NCBI GenBank assembly: GCA_027596195.1
Contig: JADGJG010000021.1
Span: 1-64,000 of the forward strand
Direction of reading: 5' to 3'
DNA: 64,000 bases
Source: Podochytrium sp. JEL0797
Taxonomy: Eukaryota; Chytridiomycota; Chytridiomycetes; Chytridiales; Chytriomycetaceae
Below, in pieces: positions 53,635-64,000 of this stretch (position 1 is its first letter; each line of letters opens with the position of its first letter). The translations under genes were made by a program, and so were the position numbers. The notes under the pieces are model-generated. The model made no database searches. It worked only from the letters and a program-made list of their open reading frames with translations, and was not told where the DNA came from.

Positions 53635-54028
53635 TCTCGTTTTTTTAGAATTTCTTTTTCTTGTTTGATAATGTATAGAGGTGTAAATGAAAAAGCAGAG
53701 GTTTTAAATTAAAAAGAAATGAATGCGAGGCTGGAGGTCGTTCCTCTGCAAAAAAATCGAAATCACTTAAGCAGTATAATTTAATTCTCCCCAATTCCAC
53801 TATTCGGTTAGATATCCATTCACATTTAATACGCAAGGCTCTTCACTGCCAACGGGGCAATCAGATGTCAGCGTGGCACCAAGAGTGGCACAGTGGCACC
53901 CGCAGATCGGGACAGGCCGGGACACTGACAAGATAAGATGACGAAACGAAAATTTTCGCTGCCCGAAATGGATACAAATACAAGCACCTCCCGCACATGT
54001 CAGCAGCATCATTCGTTTTTTGATTCCC
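53635..54028. promoter_or_regulatory. Upstream region of right-hand ammonium transporter array with GATAAGAT box
   Basis: GATAAGAT lies at 53932-53939, about 90 bp before the start of the first right-hand transporter. Three direct GTGGCAC repeats sit at 53873-53879, 53885-53891 and 53893-53899. GATAAG is the core of fungal GATA-factor (AreA/Nit2/Gln3) nitrogen sites; regulation is inferred. The same spacer holds the 3' end of the megasynthase gene. Confidence 0.5.
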
Positions 54029-55599
54029 ATGCTCGCCCCAACGTTCATTCTTGCCACACTGGCTTCGGCCGCCTTGGCGCAAAACTCCACTTCAGATGCC
54101 TCTGTCTCACCACTTGTAGGCGGCGACATGTCCTGGATCATCATGGCGTCCGCACTCGTCTTTCTCCAAATCCCAGGCCTCGGATTCTTTTATGCTGGCC
54201 TCGGCGAATCCAAAAACTCTCTGCATACCCTCCTGGGCGTGATGCTTGCCTTCTGCGTCGTGTGCGTCCAATGGGTTCTGTTTGGATACAGTCTGGCCTT
54301 CTCGGACACGTCCTCGTCGACATTCATTGGAAACTTTCAATACGCTGCGCTGCTCAACACTATGACAACCGAAAACTCGATCGCTGGAACTATTCCGAAC
54401 GCGCTGTTGGCTATGTACCAAATGATGTTTGCTTGCATCACGCCTGGTCTCCTAATTGGTGGAGTTGCGGGTCGCATGCGACTGCTTCCTACCATGGTCT
54501 TCGTCTTTTTGTGGACCACCATCGTGAGTGTTTTTTTTGGTGTTCGGCTGTCCAGTGACCTTGTGGCTGAACTTCAATTTTTTCCCAGGTTTACGACCCA
54601 ATCGCTTACTGGAGCTGGTCTTCCAACGGATGGCTGCACTCGCTTAACGTGATGGACTATGCTGGAGGTTCTGTCGTTCACTTGTCCAGTGGAGTTACTG
54701 GGTTCGTCCTCGCTCTCATGCTCGGCAAACGCGTCGATTACGGCACTCGCGAATACAAGCCTCACAACCCCATGTTTGTCTACATCGGCACGGCTCTCCT
54801 CTGGTTTGGTTGGATGGGATTCAACGGCGGGTCTGCACTTGCATCGAACCAGCGCGCTGTCGGCGCCGCGTTCGCCACCAACATTGCCGCCGCGGCTGGA
54901 GGTCTCACGATGGTCGGTCTCGAGTCCCTCGTGAACAAGAAGAAGTTCTCGTCGATCGCGTTCTGCAACGGAGTCGTTGTCGCGTTGGTTGCCATCACTC
55001 CAGGTTCTGGATTCGTTGAGCCCGCGATGGGTCTCCTGTTTGGTATCCTCCCCGCCATTGTCTGCTTCTACGCCGGAAAGTTTGTCCACTACTTGAGGGT
55101 TGACGACGTGCTCGATGTGTCTGCTTGCCACGGGGTTGGAGGTGCCTTTGGAATGATCCTCACTGGAATCCTCGCCCAGTCCAACATCACCGACCTCGAC
55201 GCTAGCATCACGGCACCTGCAGGTTGGATCAGTGGCATGTGGATCCAGGTCCCCGTTCAACTTGCCGGGATCGCTTCCGTCGCGTTGTGGACGGCTGTTT
55301 GGACTGCTGTGATTGTGTTGGCCGTGAATGCGATTCCGGGGCTCAAGATGAGGTGCAACAGCGAAGCGGAAGCGATGGGGTTGGATGCTTATGAAGTGGG
55401 TGAAGATTGTTATCCTGTCACGTACTCGCAGGTTCCTACGATTGAGGTTTCGTGTGAGAAGGAAAAGTCGATCACGTCGGAGGAAGAGTTTGTTGCGAAA
55501 CGTAGTGAGGAGCGGATGCTTTCGGACGCGTCACCGCACCCTTCTTGTGCTACGTTGATGGATGGTGGGATTGTGATTGATTGCTCGCATACGCGATGA
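54029..55599 (+). CDS. Ammonium transporter, Mep/Amt family (right copy A)
   Basis: Two exons: 54029-54523 and 54589-55599; 501 residues. Leader MLAPTFILATLASAALAQ. Motifs: DMSWIIMASALVFLQIPGLG, FLWTTIVYDPIAYWSWSSNG, MDYAGGSVVHLSSG (first pore His), LWFGWMGFNGGSALASNQ and VSACHGVGGAFGM (second pore His). It lacks the intron after the first membrane-start motif that the other copies have. The C-terminal tail is long and acidic/Ser-rich (KSITSEEEFVAKRSEERML) and ends in a SDASPHPS motif also present in copy B, possibly a phosphoregulated tail. It is 394 bp downstream of the megasynthase gene, same strand. A and B form a close pair. Confidence 0.92.
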
Positions 55600-56102
55600 T
55601 TGTCTCTTTCTTGTTTCGTTATACCCGCATCATCAGCAATCGTCGCTTATTGTTATATAAAATAAACTTTCGTTGGATATATTACTTTTTGAAGCACTTT
55701 GATTTGCATTCCTCCTGAGACTTTGTCTGAGTGAACGTGAGATGAAGAATATTTGCACTACAAAATATTCGCATTCAAGGGCATAAATGACGAGGAAATT
55801 GTTTCCAATGAATGAGAACATGAAACAATTCATTTTGAGGTCCGTGGCAGGCCTCACTTGACAAAGATCCTTCACATTTCTTACTCCACAACTTGCAGGA
55901 TGGATTGATACATGCTATCCAAAGTCCGATAATGAGTTATGGCGCAGTGGCAGCTGCGCGAGAGAAAAAATCTGGATCCACAACGCGGGATAAGATTGCA
56001 ACAATTTTTTTCAGATAAGATTCCAAAGGGGGGGGGGGGGGGGGGTACTTGAAGAAGAAGAGCATTCGAAAATCGAGAGAAAACTTCCTCTTTAACTCTG
56101 CG
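55600..56102. promoter_or_regulatory. Spacer with two GATAAGAT boxes and a G18 tract upstream of copy B
   Basis: GATAAGAT occurs at 55989-55996 and 56014-56021, about 110 and 85 bp before the start at 56103. Directly downstream is a run of 18 G at 56028-56045, close to the likely transcription start. The homopolymer may be real or an assembly artefact. No other gene was seen in this 500-bp stretch. Confidence 0.5.
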
Positions 56103-57784
56103 ATGTCCAAACTGCTTGCGCTGTCTCTCCTTGCTTCCACGGTCATGGCTCAAAACGCCACAGCCTCTCCGCTCGACAATGGAGACATGTCCTGGGTTAT
56201 TATGTCGGTTGGTATTCTTCTTCGGCACTTGCAGTACTGTTCTGCAGTCGTAGTGCGAATCTAACAGCGCCAAAACAGTCCGCACTTGTCTTTCTCCAAA
56301 TCCCAGGCCTCGGATTCTTTTACGCCGGTCTCGGCGAATCCAAAAACTCGCTGCATACCCTCCTGGGCGTGATGCTTGCCTTCTGCGTTGTGTGCGTCCA
56401 ATGGGTTCTGTTTGGATACAGTCTGGCCTTCTCGGACACGTCCTCGTCGACATTCATTGGAAACTTTCAATACGCTGCGCTGCTCAACACTATGACAACC
56501 GAAAACTCGATCGCTGGAACTATTCCGAACGCGCTGCTGGCAATGTACCAGGTTTGTTGCAATCGTTTTGACATTAGTAATGACGTTTCACTGATTTCTT
56601 GGCACTTTTTCTTTCAGATGATGTTTGCTTGCATCACTCCCGGTCTTCTCATCGGTGGAGTTGCGGGTCGCATGCGACTTCTTCCCACCATAGTCTTCGT
56701 CTTTTTGTGGACAACCATCGTGAGTGTTTTGTTTTCTTGTTCGGCCCCGTCAAATGACTTTGTGGCTCAACTTCAATTGTTTGCACAGGTTTACGACTTT
56801 ATTGCGTACTGGAACTGGTCGTCCAACGGATGGTTGCACTCGCTGAACGTGATGGACTATGCTGGAGGTTCTGTCGTCCACTTGTCTTCTGGAGTTACTG
56901 GTTTGGTCCTCGCTCTCATGCTTGGCAAACGCGTCGACTACGGCACTCGCGAATACAAGCCTCACAACCCCATGTTCGTCTACATTGGCACAGCTCTACT
57001 CTGGTTTGGTTGGATGGGATTCAACGGCGGGTCTGCACTTGCATCGAACCAGCGCGCTGTTGGCGCCGCTTTCGCCACCAACATTGCCGCAGCGTCCGGT
57101 GGCCTTACCATGATGGCTCTTGCGGCTTTGGTCGACAAGAAACGGTTCTCGTCAATTGCTTTCTGCAACGGAGTCGTTGTCGCGTTGGTCGCCATCACAC
57201 CCGGCTCTGGATTCGTCCAACCCGTCTTTGGAATCTTTTTTGGAGTTCTCCCTGCCATTGTCTGCTTCTACGCTGGAAAGTTTGTCCACCACTTGGGGGT
57301 TGACGACGTGCTCGATGTGTCCGCAGGCCACGGGGTTGGAGGCGCTTTTGGAATGATCCTCACGGGAATCTTTGCTCAGCACACCGTCACCAACATCGAC
57401 GCTGGTTCTGGCACTCCCACGGGTTGGCTCGATGGCGCCTGGATTCAAATCCCAATCCAGCTTGCCGGGATCGCCTCTGTCGCTCTATGGACGGCTCTTT
57501 GTACTGCCGCCATTGTGTTGTTCATCAACATGATCCCGGGGCTCAAGATGCGTTGCAGCAAGGAGGCGGAATTGATGGGACTTGACGCGTATGAGGTCGG
57601 CGAGGATTGTTACCCCGTTGCGTATAGTCCTGTCGCGACTTCCGCACTGCCTGAAAAGTGCGAAGTGGTCTCAATGGTTGACAGGGAAAGTAAAGAACTT
57701 TCGGACGCGTCTCCTCACCCTTCTCAAACCACTCTGGCTGGAAATGGTGTTGAAATCGTGTGTTCGCGGGCACCTCGGGTTTGA
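56103..57784 (+). CDS. Ammonium transporter, Mep/Amt family (right copy B)
   Basis: Four exons: 56103-56207, 56279-56551, 56618-56719, 56789-57784; 491 residues. Leader MSKLLALSLLASTVMAQ. Most of the exon sequence from ALVFLQIPGLGFFYAG onward is near identical to copy A, including DNA, while introns and the N-terminus differ, so the pair reflects recent duplication or gene conversion. Motifs: MDYAGGSVVHLSSG and VSAGHGVGGAFGM with both pore histidines, LKMRCSKEAELMGLDAYEVG after the last membrane helix, and the tail motif SDASPHPSQTTL. Introns after IMS, MYQ and TTI match positions in other paralogs, so copy A probably lost two of them. Confidence 0.92.
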
Positions 57785-58156
57785 TGACGGCATTTTCTTT
57801 TTTTATTTCCCTTTCTGTTGTAAAAATAAATAATGAATGCAATTCCCTGGAAAAAAGGCGTAACCCGCTGCTAACTACAATATTTTTCTCCCTTTTCCTC
57901 ACTTTTGTTGATTCCACGGCACGAGGGTTCATTTCCCACTTTCCCCGAAGGCGCATTTCCGTCATTCATTCATTGGCATTTCGCGGAATGACTCATGTAT
58001 AATCTCAACTCGCCAACCCAAAAGGTCTCGATGCGATTGTGATAGGAGGATTTGAGATGCCTTTCCTTTACTCGAATAATGACTTTCTATTTTCTTACTT
58101 TGCCGTCCTTCTCGAATCTCGGCGAAAATACCACTTCCAAAAATAATTTTTCAAAA
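57785..58156. other. Intergenic spacer upstream of copy C
   Basis: About 370 bp, no GATAAG core on either strand. Only a GATAGG at about 58040 is present. No gene was seen. Confidence 0.4.
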
Positions 58157-59740
58157 ATGACCCCACGTCTTCTTCTTGCCGCTTGCCTCTGGCAGCTTGC
58201 CAGCGCACAAAATTCAACAGTGATTAACAGTCCATACGTTTCTGGAAACGAGGCTTGGCTTTTGATTTCGGTTTGTATTGTCGTTCATGACCTTTCCAAC
58301 ACTCACTGCTCGCTGCCAGTCTGCGTTGGTCTTCCTCATGGTTCCAGGCCTCGGATTCTTTTACTCTGGTATTTCCGAAGCCAAAAACTCCATGACAATG
58401 CTGGTATCAGTTTGTCTTGCCTTCTCTGTCGCTGCTATCGAATGGTCGCTCATGGGATTCACACTTGGTCTATCTGACACATCGGGCTCAAAATTCATTG
58501 GTTCGAATCGTGACTCACACTATCAAGCTAGATCTAATGCTACTTTTAGGTGACTTTCACTACGGCGCGTTGCTGAACACGATCCATTCGGAAAACAAGC
58601 AAGCACCAACCATTTCAAACACTCTCTTTGCCCTATACCAAATGATGTTCGCTTCCATCACCCCGGCTCTGTTCCTTGGCTCCGTTGGAGGCAGAATGAA
58701 AATCTTGCCAATGATGGGGTTCGTGCTCTTTTGGTCCATCATTGTGAGTGAATTTTTTGGCAATTTTACCGCAATTTAGGAGTTTGAAAATTATCTTGCA
58801 AGGTCTACAACCCAATCGTTTACTGGGTCTGGAGTGCCAATGGATGGCTTCATAATTTGAACGTTATGGACTACGCCGGTGGGTCCGTCGTGCATGTTTC
58901 TTCAGGCTGTACAGCGATCGTTCTTGCCATTATGCTCGGCAAACGCGTCGACTACGGAAAACGCAAGTTTGTCCAACACAATCCTACCCATGTGTATCTC
59001 GGCACCGGTCTTCTCTGGTTTGGATGGATGGGATTCAACGGAGGATCGGCATTTGCGGCTAACCCGAGAGGCGCGGTAGCTGCGTATTCCAGCAATTTGG
59101 CTGCTGCCACGGGTGGAATTGTGTGGATGTTCTTGGAAATTGTTGTGGAAAAGAAAGGAACGAGCACCGTCGGATTCTGCACTGGCGCGATTGCAGGATT
59201 GGCCACAATCACAGCTGGTAAAGTTGCTAAAGTGATCATGCAAAATCTAAATACGCATTTGTTTTTCCAGGTGCTGGATTCGTTCAACCCGGCTTTGGAA
59301 TTATTTACGGCTTCCTTGCGGCCATCACGTGTTTCTACTGCATCGAATTGTGCCACCACCTACACATTGACGACTCTCTTGATGTGATGGCCGTGCACGG
59401 TGTCGGCGGTATCCTCGGAATGATTTTGACCGGAATTTTCGCTGAATATCGTGTGACGGACTTTGATGCGCCTGGTTCAACTGCTGGATGGGTGAACCAT
59501 GTCTGGATTCAAGTTCCCATTCAGCTAGCTGCTATTGCTTCTATCGGCTGTTGGGCAACGGCTTGGTCGATCATTATCATTCTTGTTGGTGAGAGAGTGT
59601 TTGGAGTGAAATTCAGATGCACTGAGGAAGAGGAGCTGATGGGTTTGGACCTCGCCGAAGTCAAGGAGCCAGCGCATCCTCTTGCATATGAAGAAATTCC
59701 GAAGGAAGAAAAGGTGGTCGCATACAGCGAATCGGCGTGA
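58157..59740 (+). CDS. Ammonium transporter, Mep/Amt family (right copy C)
   Basis: Five exons: 58157-58270, 58320-58500, 58550-58743, 58803-59217, 59271-59740; 457 residues. Leader MTPRLLLAACLWQLASAQ; the CLWQLASAQ part recurs in copy D, so the signal peptides are homologous. Motifs: ALVFLMVPGLGFFYSGISEA, MDYAGGSVVHVSSG, LLWFGWMGFNGGSAFAAN and VMAVHGVGGILGM with both pore histidines. The tail is short (VKEPAHPLAYEEIPKEEKVV). It differs from its neighbours by AEYRVTDFDAP where they have AQHTVTD, a change in the loop after the second pore His. Same strand as the rest of the array. Confidence 0.92.
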
Positions 59741-60473
59741 GGAAGAGGGTGTTAATAAATCAAATTTATATTCGTTTTTCATCTTTCCTTCCGTCATTGG
59801 ATAAGGTAATTTGTTTTTAAAATGGTACAGAAGTTTTTTTATAAATCGATAAAAGGGAATGAATGGTTAATTGACCTGTTTGTTATCCATATCTTCTTTT
59901 CAGCCCCCACCCCCCAGAAACCCCCCCTCTCCCTACGCCCCCCTTCCCTCACTTTTAGCTTGTTAATAATATTTCGGCCAAAATCTGCAAGGACGCGGCA
60001 ATTGCTCAGCCGATGCTTGGCGTTGACGCCGGGTGACTCGCCGATGGATTTGTCATTAGATAAGCTGCTTGGAGCCAAGGCAGTTGGCCGCTTGATTTTG
60101 CCCCGCCATCTGCCCCAATGAATTCCGTTCTCGATTTCTCTTTTGTCTTCTTCAACCTGCAAGCAACCTCGCTCGTGGATTCCTGAGAAAAAAAGAAAAA
60201 TGAGCAAAGATTTCTTCTTTTCATTTTTCCTTCCGATAGCATGCATCCTTGATCATATTCAAGCAACTGATTCTAATTCGGTGTTTTACGTATAGTTTGA
60301 ATGCTGGAATGTAATGCGGTAGTTAACCGCTTTTCCACAATTACTAAGCTAGTCGCAAGCGCCCAGTTCCCGCGCCAATGAAATTTAAATTCGACAAGTC
60401 AGTCACCGTTGCGACAACTTTTCTATAAAAGGGCGGACGAAAACAAACAACATCCTCCAGAAACATCTCCAAA
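59741..60473. other. Intergenic region upstream of copy D
   Basis: About 730 bp, the largest spacer in the array. It has a C-rich pyrimidine stretch at about 59903-59951, one GATAAG at 60059-60064 about 410 bp before the start, and a TATAAAA at 60424-60430 about 45 bp before the start. No gene was recognised. Confidence 0.45.
60424..60430 (+). promoter_or_regulatory. TATA box of ammonium transporter copy D
   Basis: CTATAAAAGGG lies 44-50 bp upstream of the ATG at 60474, the clearest TATA element in the array. Confidence 0.55.
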
Positions 60474-62052
60474 ATGTCTACTTTCAAATCCTTTCTCGTT
60501 GCTGCTTCCCTGTGGCAGCTTGCCAGCGCTCAAACCAATTCAACCGTGAACCCAGACGTTAGCGGAAACGAAGCATGGCTTCTTATCTCCGTGAGTTTTT
60601 TTTGCTTGTAGGTTTTTGTTTCCAAACTAACTAGTTGCATTTTAGTCTGCGTTGGTCTTCCTTATGGTGCCCGGTCTTGGATTTTTCTATGCTGGAATTT
60701 CCGAATCCAAAAACGCCATGACTATGCTCGTGTCCGTTATGTTGGCATTTAGTGTTGCTGCCATTGAATGGGCCTTGATGGGATTTTCGCTCGGCCTGTC
60801 GGACACTTCGGGATCCAAATTCATTGGCAACTTCGAATACGGCGCTCTCCTTCGCACAATTGAAACCTCGAATGTCCAAGCACCAACTATTCCCAACTCT
60901 CTGTTTGCCATGTACCAGGTGTGTTTGCTTTTCCTTGGATTAATAATTTTCATTATTCTAATGTCGCCACCTTTCTCCAGATGATGTTCGCTTCCATCAC
61001 TCCCGCTCTGTTCCTGGGTTCAGTTGGTGGCAGAATGAAGATGGCCCCCATGATGGTGTTCGTTCTTTTCTGGTCCATCATTGTCTACAACCCAGTTGTT
61101 TACTGGGTGTGGTCCGCCAACGGCTGGCTCAAGCTCATGAACGTGATGGACTATGCTGGTGGCTCCGTCGTGCATGTTAGCTCTGGAACCACTGCTATCG
61201 TTCTTGCCATCTTGATCGGAAAACGTGTCGATTATGGAAAACGCAAGTTTGTCCAGCACAACCCAATGTTTGTGTACCTCGGTACCGGTCTTCTTTGGTT
61301 CGGATGGATGGGTTTCAACGGTGGATCTTCTTTTGCTGCCAACCCTCGTGGTGTGAACGCTGCGTTCGCTAGTAACTTGGCTGCGGTTTCGGGTGGTCTA
61401 GTCTGGATGTTCTTGGAAATCATTGTGGAGAAGAAGGGATTCAGCACTGTTGCGTTCTGCACTGGTGCTATTGCTGGATTGGCTACCATCACTGCTGGTA
61501 AGGATGATTTTTTTCTTCCCTTCCTTACATTTTTACTAAAAACGCGTTCATGTTTCAGGTGCCGGTTTTGTTCAACCAGGATTCGGACTTGTTTACGGAA
61601 TCTTGGCCGCTGTTACCTGCTTCTACTGCATCGAATTGTGCCACCACCTCCACATTGACGACTCTCTTGATGTGATGGCCGTGCACGGTGTCGGCGGTAT
61701 CCTCGGAATGATCCTCACCGGAATCTTTGCCCAGCACACTGTCACTGATGTCGATGCCCCCGGTTCTACTGCTGGATGGGTTGACCATGTGTGGGTCCAA
61801 GTTCCCGTTCAACTCGCTGCCATCGCATCCGTCGGTTGCTGGTCGGTCGCTTGGTCCATCGTCTTTTTCTTCCTCATCGAGAAAGTTTTGCGCCTCAAGT
61901 TCAGATGCACCGAGGAAGAGGAGCTGATGGGTCTCGACCTCGCTGAGATCAAGGAGATTGCGCACCCTGCTGCTTACGAAGAGCTCCCCACCAAGGAGGA
62001 GAAACCTGCTGCTCCCCTCGAGACAGTTATGGTTGCACCCGCGGCGATGTGA
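60474..62052 (+). CDS. Ammonium transporter, Mep/Amt family (right copy D)
   Basis: Four exons: 60474-60590, 60646-60918, 60981-61497, 61559-62052; 466 residues. Leader MSTFKSFLVAASLWQLASAQ. Motifs: ALVFLMVPGLGFFYAGISES, MDYAGGSVVHVSSG, GTGLLWFGWMGFNGGSSFAAN and VMAVHGVGGILGM, with both pore histidines. Exon structure is the same as left copy 2 at 26081-27660 (introns after LIS, MYQ and ITAG only), and the proteins are very similar. D and left copy 2 are therefore the likely direct link between the two Amt clusters. The tail ends KEIAHPAAYEELPTKEEKPA and a hydrophobic AMV-type end. Confidence 0.93.
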
Positions 62053-62173
62053 TTATTCCGCCATGAACATTTTACGCACATAACATATTTAAATAAAACA
62101 TCTTTCTCTCCTTTTGATCTGGCCCCAAAAAGGGATCCTGTGTGGCACTTCCCGAATTTTCGGATGAGTCGGA

Positions 62174-62181
62174 GATAAGAT
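62174..62181 (+). promoter_or_regulatory. GATAAGAT box upstream of copy E
   Basis: GATAAGAT 67-74 bp upstream of the start at 62248, the same octamer and similar distance as in copies A and B. Inferred GATA-factor nitrogen-response site. Confidence 0.5.
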
Positions 62182-62247
62182 CGTGCACCTGTTGGAATAA
62201 TTTTCGCGAATGAACCAGGGCAAATTCATTGTCAAATCGTCACGAAT

Positions 62248-64000
62248 ATGCCATCATTACAACTCCTTCTTGCTGTCGCCTCGCTGCTGCATACCGCCAA
62301 CGCCCAAGCCAATGAGACAAACGCGGTTCCTGTCTTCGATTCTGGAGACGAGGCATGGATTCTGATCTCGGTATGAAACCACATGAAACCTGGTTGTTGA
62401 TGCAACTAGAACGGCTCTAATTCCTCTTGCGCACAGTCTGCCCTCGTTTTCATCATGGTTCCTGGTCTCGGACTCTTTTATTCCGGACTCGCCGAAACCA
62501 AAAACTCGATGGCAATGCTGCTTTCTGTATTGTTGGCTTTTGCTGTGGTTGCAGTGGAATGGTCACTCTTGGGATTCAGGTATGGGTTCGTTTGGTGATT
62601 CCCTTTGGTGGGCGGGTGTCTTCAGAAGTTTATCTGACACATGGGTCTACAGTCTCGCCTTCTCAGACACGTCCGCATCGACTTTCATTGGAAACCTCAA
62701 TTACGCTGCACTACTTAACACGATGGAAACCAGCAACATTATGGCTTCGACTATTTCAAACTCTCTGTTCGCCATGTACCAGGTAAAGAATTCACGTGAC
62801 TCAACATCGATAAGAACCCTAAATTTTATCTTTAGATGATGTTCGCTGCCATTACGCCAGGTCTGTTCCTCGGGGCTGTTGCTGGGCGGATGCGAATGCT
62901 TCCTATGATGATTTTTGTGCTTCTTTGGTCCATCATTGTGAGTGACTTGCAAAAATTCTCGACGCGTCCTTGTTCACTAACTTTTTTCAAGGTCTACAAC
63001 CCTGTCGCGTATTGGGTCTGGTCTGCCAACGGATGGCTTAAAAATATGGCTGTCATGGATTACGCCGGCGGCTCCGTCGTCCACGTCACGTCTGGTGTGA
63101 CAGCCTTCGTGCTCGCTCTCATGCTCGGCAAACGCGTCGACTACGGAAAACGCGAATACGTCAACCACAACCCTACCTTTGTTTACATTGGTACAGGCCT
63201 GCTTTGGTTTGGATGGATGGGATTCAACGGAGGGTCTTCATTGGCGGCAAACACGCGTGGAGTGAATGCGGCGTTTGCAAGCAACTTGGCGGCAGCTGTG
63301 GGTGGACTTGTCTGGATGGCTCTCGACGTCGTTGTTGAGAAGAAGGGATACTCTGGAATCGGCTTCTGCACGGGAGCTGTAGCCGGTCTGGCCACGATTA
63401 CTCCAGGTGACCAAATCGGACTCACGTAATGGATCTCATGACTAACCTTCTTTTTCCCTTCAAGGTTCTGGATTCGTTCAGCCCGGATTTGGTCTCGTTT
63501 ATGGAATCATTGGTGCCACGTGCTGCTTTTATTCCATCAAGGTTGGTGTCATCACTTTTCCCCTCTTGAAAGCAACTATATTAAACGTAATGGATAGGTG
63601 ATGCACTGGCTGCAAGTCGACGACAGCTTGGACGTGACGGCCGTTCATGGCGTCGGTGGTGCGCTCGGCATGGTTCTCACCGGCATCTTTGCTCAACATC
63701 GCGTCACAACCGTGGGTTCTGTGGGAGCAACAGCCGGATGGATCGACGGGGTGTGGATGCAAATGCCTGTCCAGCTCGCTGCTATTGCTGCGATTGGAGC
63801 ATGGTCTGCCGTATGGACTGTCGTCTTGGTGTTCTTCTGCAACGGTGTTCTTCAAATCAAACTCCGGTGTAGTGCGGACTCGGAGAAGCTCGGGTTGGAT
63901 CTGTCAGATGTTGGCGAGCGCGCATATCCGTATGCACAAGTCTCGGCATGCGACGACAACTACACCAGCCCGGAGAACAACCATGCCTGTAATGGCAAAC
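62248..64000 (+). CDS. Ammonium transporter, Mep/Amt family (right copy E), 3' end beyond window
   Basis: Seven exons seen: 62248-62370, 62437-62579, 62653-62782, 62836-62937, 62992-63406, 63465-63541, 63598 to the window edge; at least 464 residues. Leader MPSLQLLLAVASLLHTANAQ. Motifs: ALVFIMVPGLGLFYSGLAET, MDYAGGSVVHVTSG, LLWFGWMGFNGGSSLAAN and VTAVHGVGGALGM, with both pore histidines. It has two introns not seen in its neighbours, one within LGFSLAF (62580-62652) and one after CCFYSIK (63542-63597). The tail (VGERAYPYAQVSACDDNYTS) is still open at the last base. It is the most diverged member of the right array. Confidence 0.9.

Noticed and set aside
53873..53899. Three GTGGCAC repeats as an operator array
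   Set aside because: Only three short copies with uneven spacing and not repeated before other Amt genes; noted in the promoter entry but not claimed as a site.
1..64000. CRISPR arrays, prokaryotic operons, insertion sequences or transposons
   Set aside because: Genes are spliced and eukaryotic. No spaced direct repeats, transposase, reverse transcriptase or terminal repeats were recognised by eye.

Overview
The window reads as a gene-dense stretch of an early-diverging, probably zoosporic (chytrid-like) fungus. Reasons: short spliceosomal introns of about 50-100 nt with GT/AG ends in most genes, typical eukaryotic housekeeping genes (RPC25, VTI1, ELP2, NAD kinase, HIBADH, OLA1), a TMEM43-type membrane protein, a rhodopsin-like 7TM protein, LysM and GH16 secreted proteins, and Mep/Amt-type ammonium transporters. 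Taxonomy is inference; no rRNA or tRNA gene was seen. Exon models were built by eye from reading frame, splice sites and family conservation.

Left part (1-23.4 kb): a secreted GH16 glucanase, a divergent pair of cysteine-rich/LysM secreted proteins, RPC25, a diacylglycerol-lipase-like enzyme, VTI1, a glycosyltransferase-like protein, an aspartic protease, a secreted HExxE protein, mitochondrial HIBADH, two paralogous secreted proteins (one with a Trp/Thr-rich stalk and Cys-rich tail), TMEM43-like, a CFA-synthase-like methyltransferase, a YchF/OLA1 NTPase with a mitochondrial-looking leader, and an NAD kinase with a 15-bp minisatellite in its N-terminus.

Middle (23.8-41.3 kb): two ammonium transporters on the minus strand, an FAD oxidoreductase with a C-terminal membrane anchor, a CofD/YvcK-like protein, three tandem GH16 paralogs whose catalytic acid/base Glu is Gln, ELP2, and a 7TM receptor-like protein.

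Right part (41.5-64 kb): a 17-exon gene of about 3,741 codons that I reconstruct without a frame break. It encodes a phenylalanine/histidine ammonia-lyase-like domain fused to a type I polyketide synthase (KS-AT-KS0-DH-KR-ACP) and a C-terminal AMP-ligase. The ammonia-lyase part lacks the MIO-forming serine and other catalytic motifs, and the second KS lacks its catalytic residues. This is the strongest candidate for an undescribed system. It is followed by a head-to-tail array of five ammonium transporter genes, the last cut by the window edge. Three of them carry GATAAGAT boxes close upstream, suggesting GATA-factor nitrogen control. Together with the minus-strand pair, seven Amt paralogs flank the synthase.
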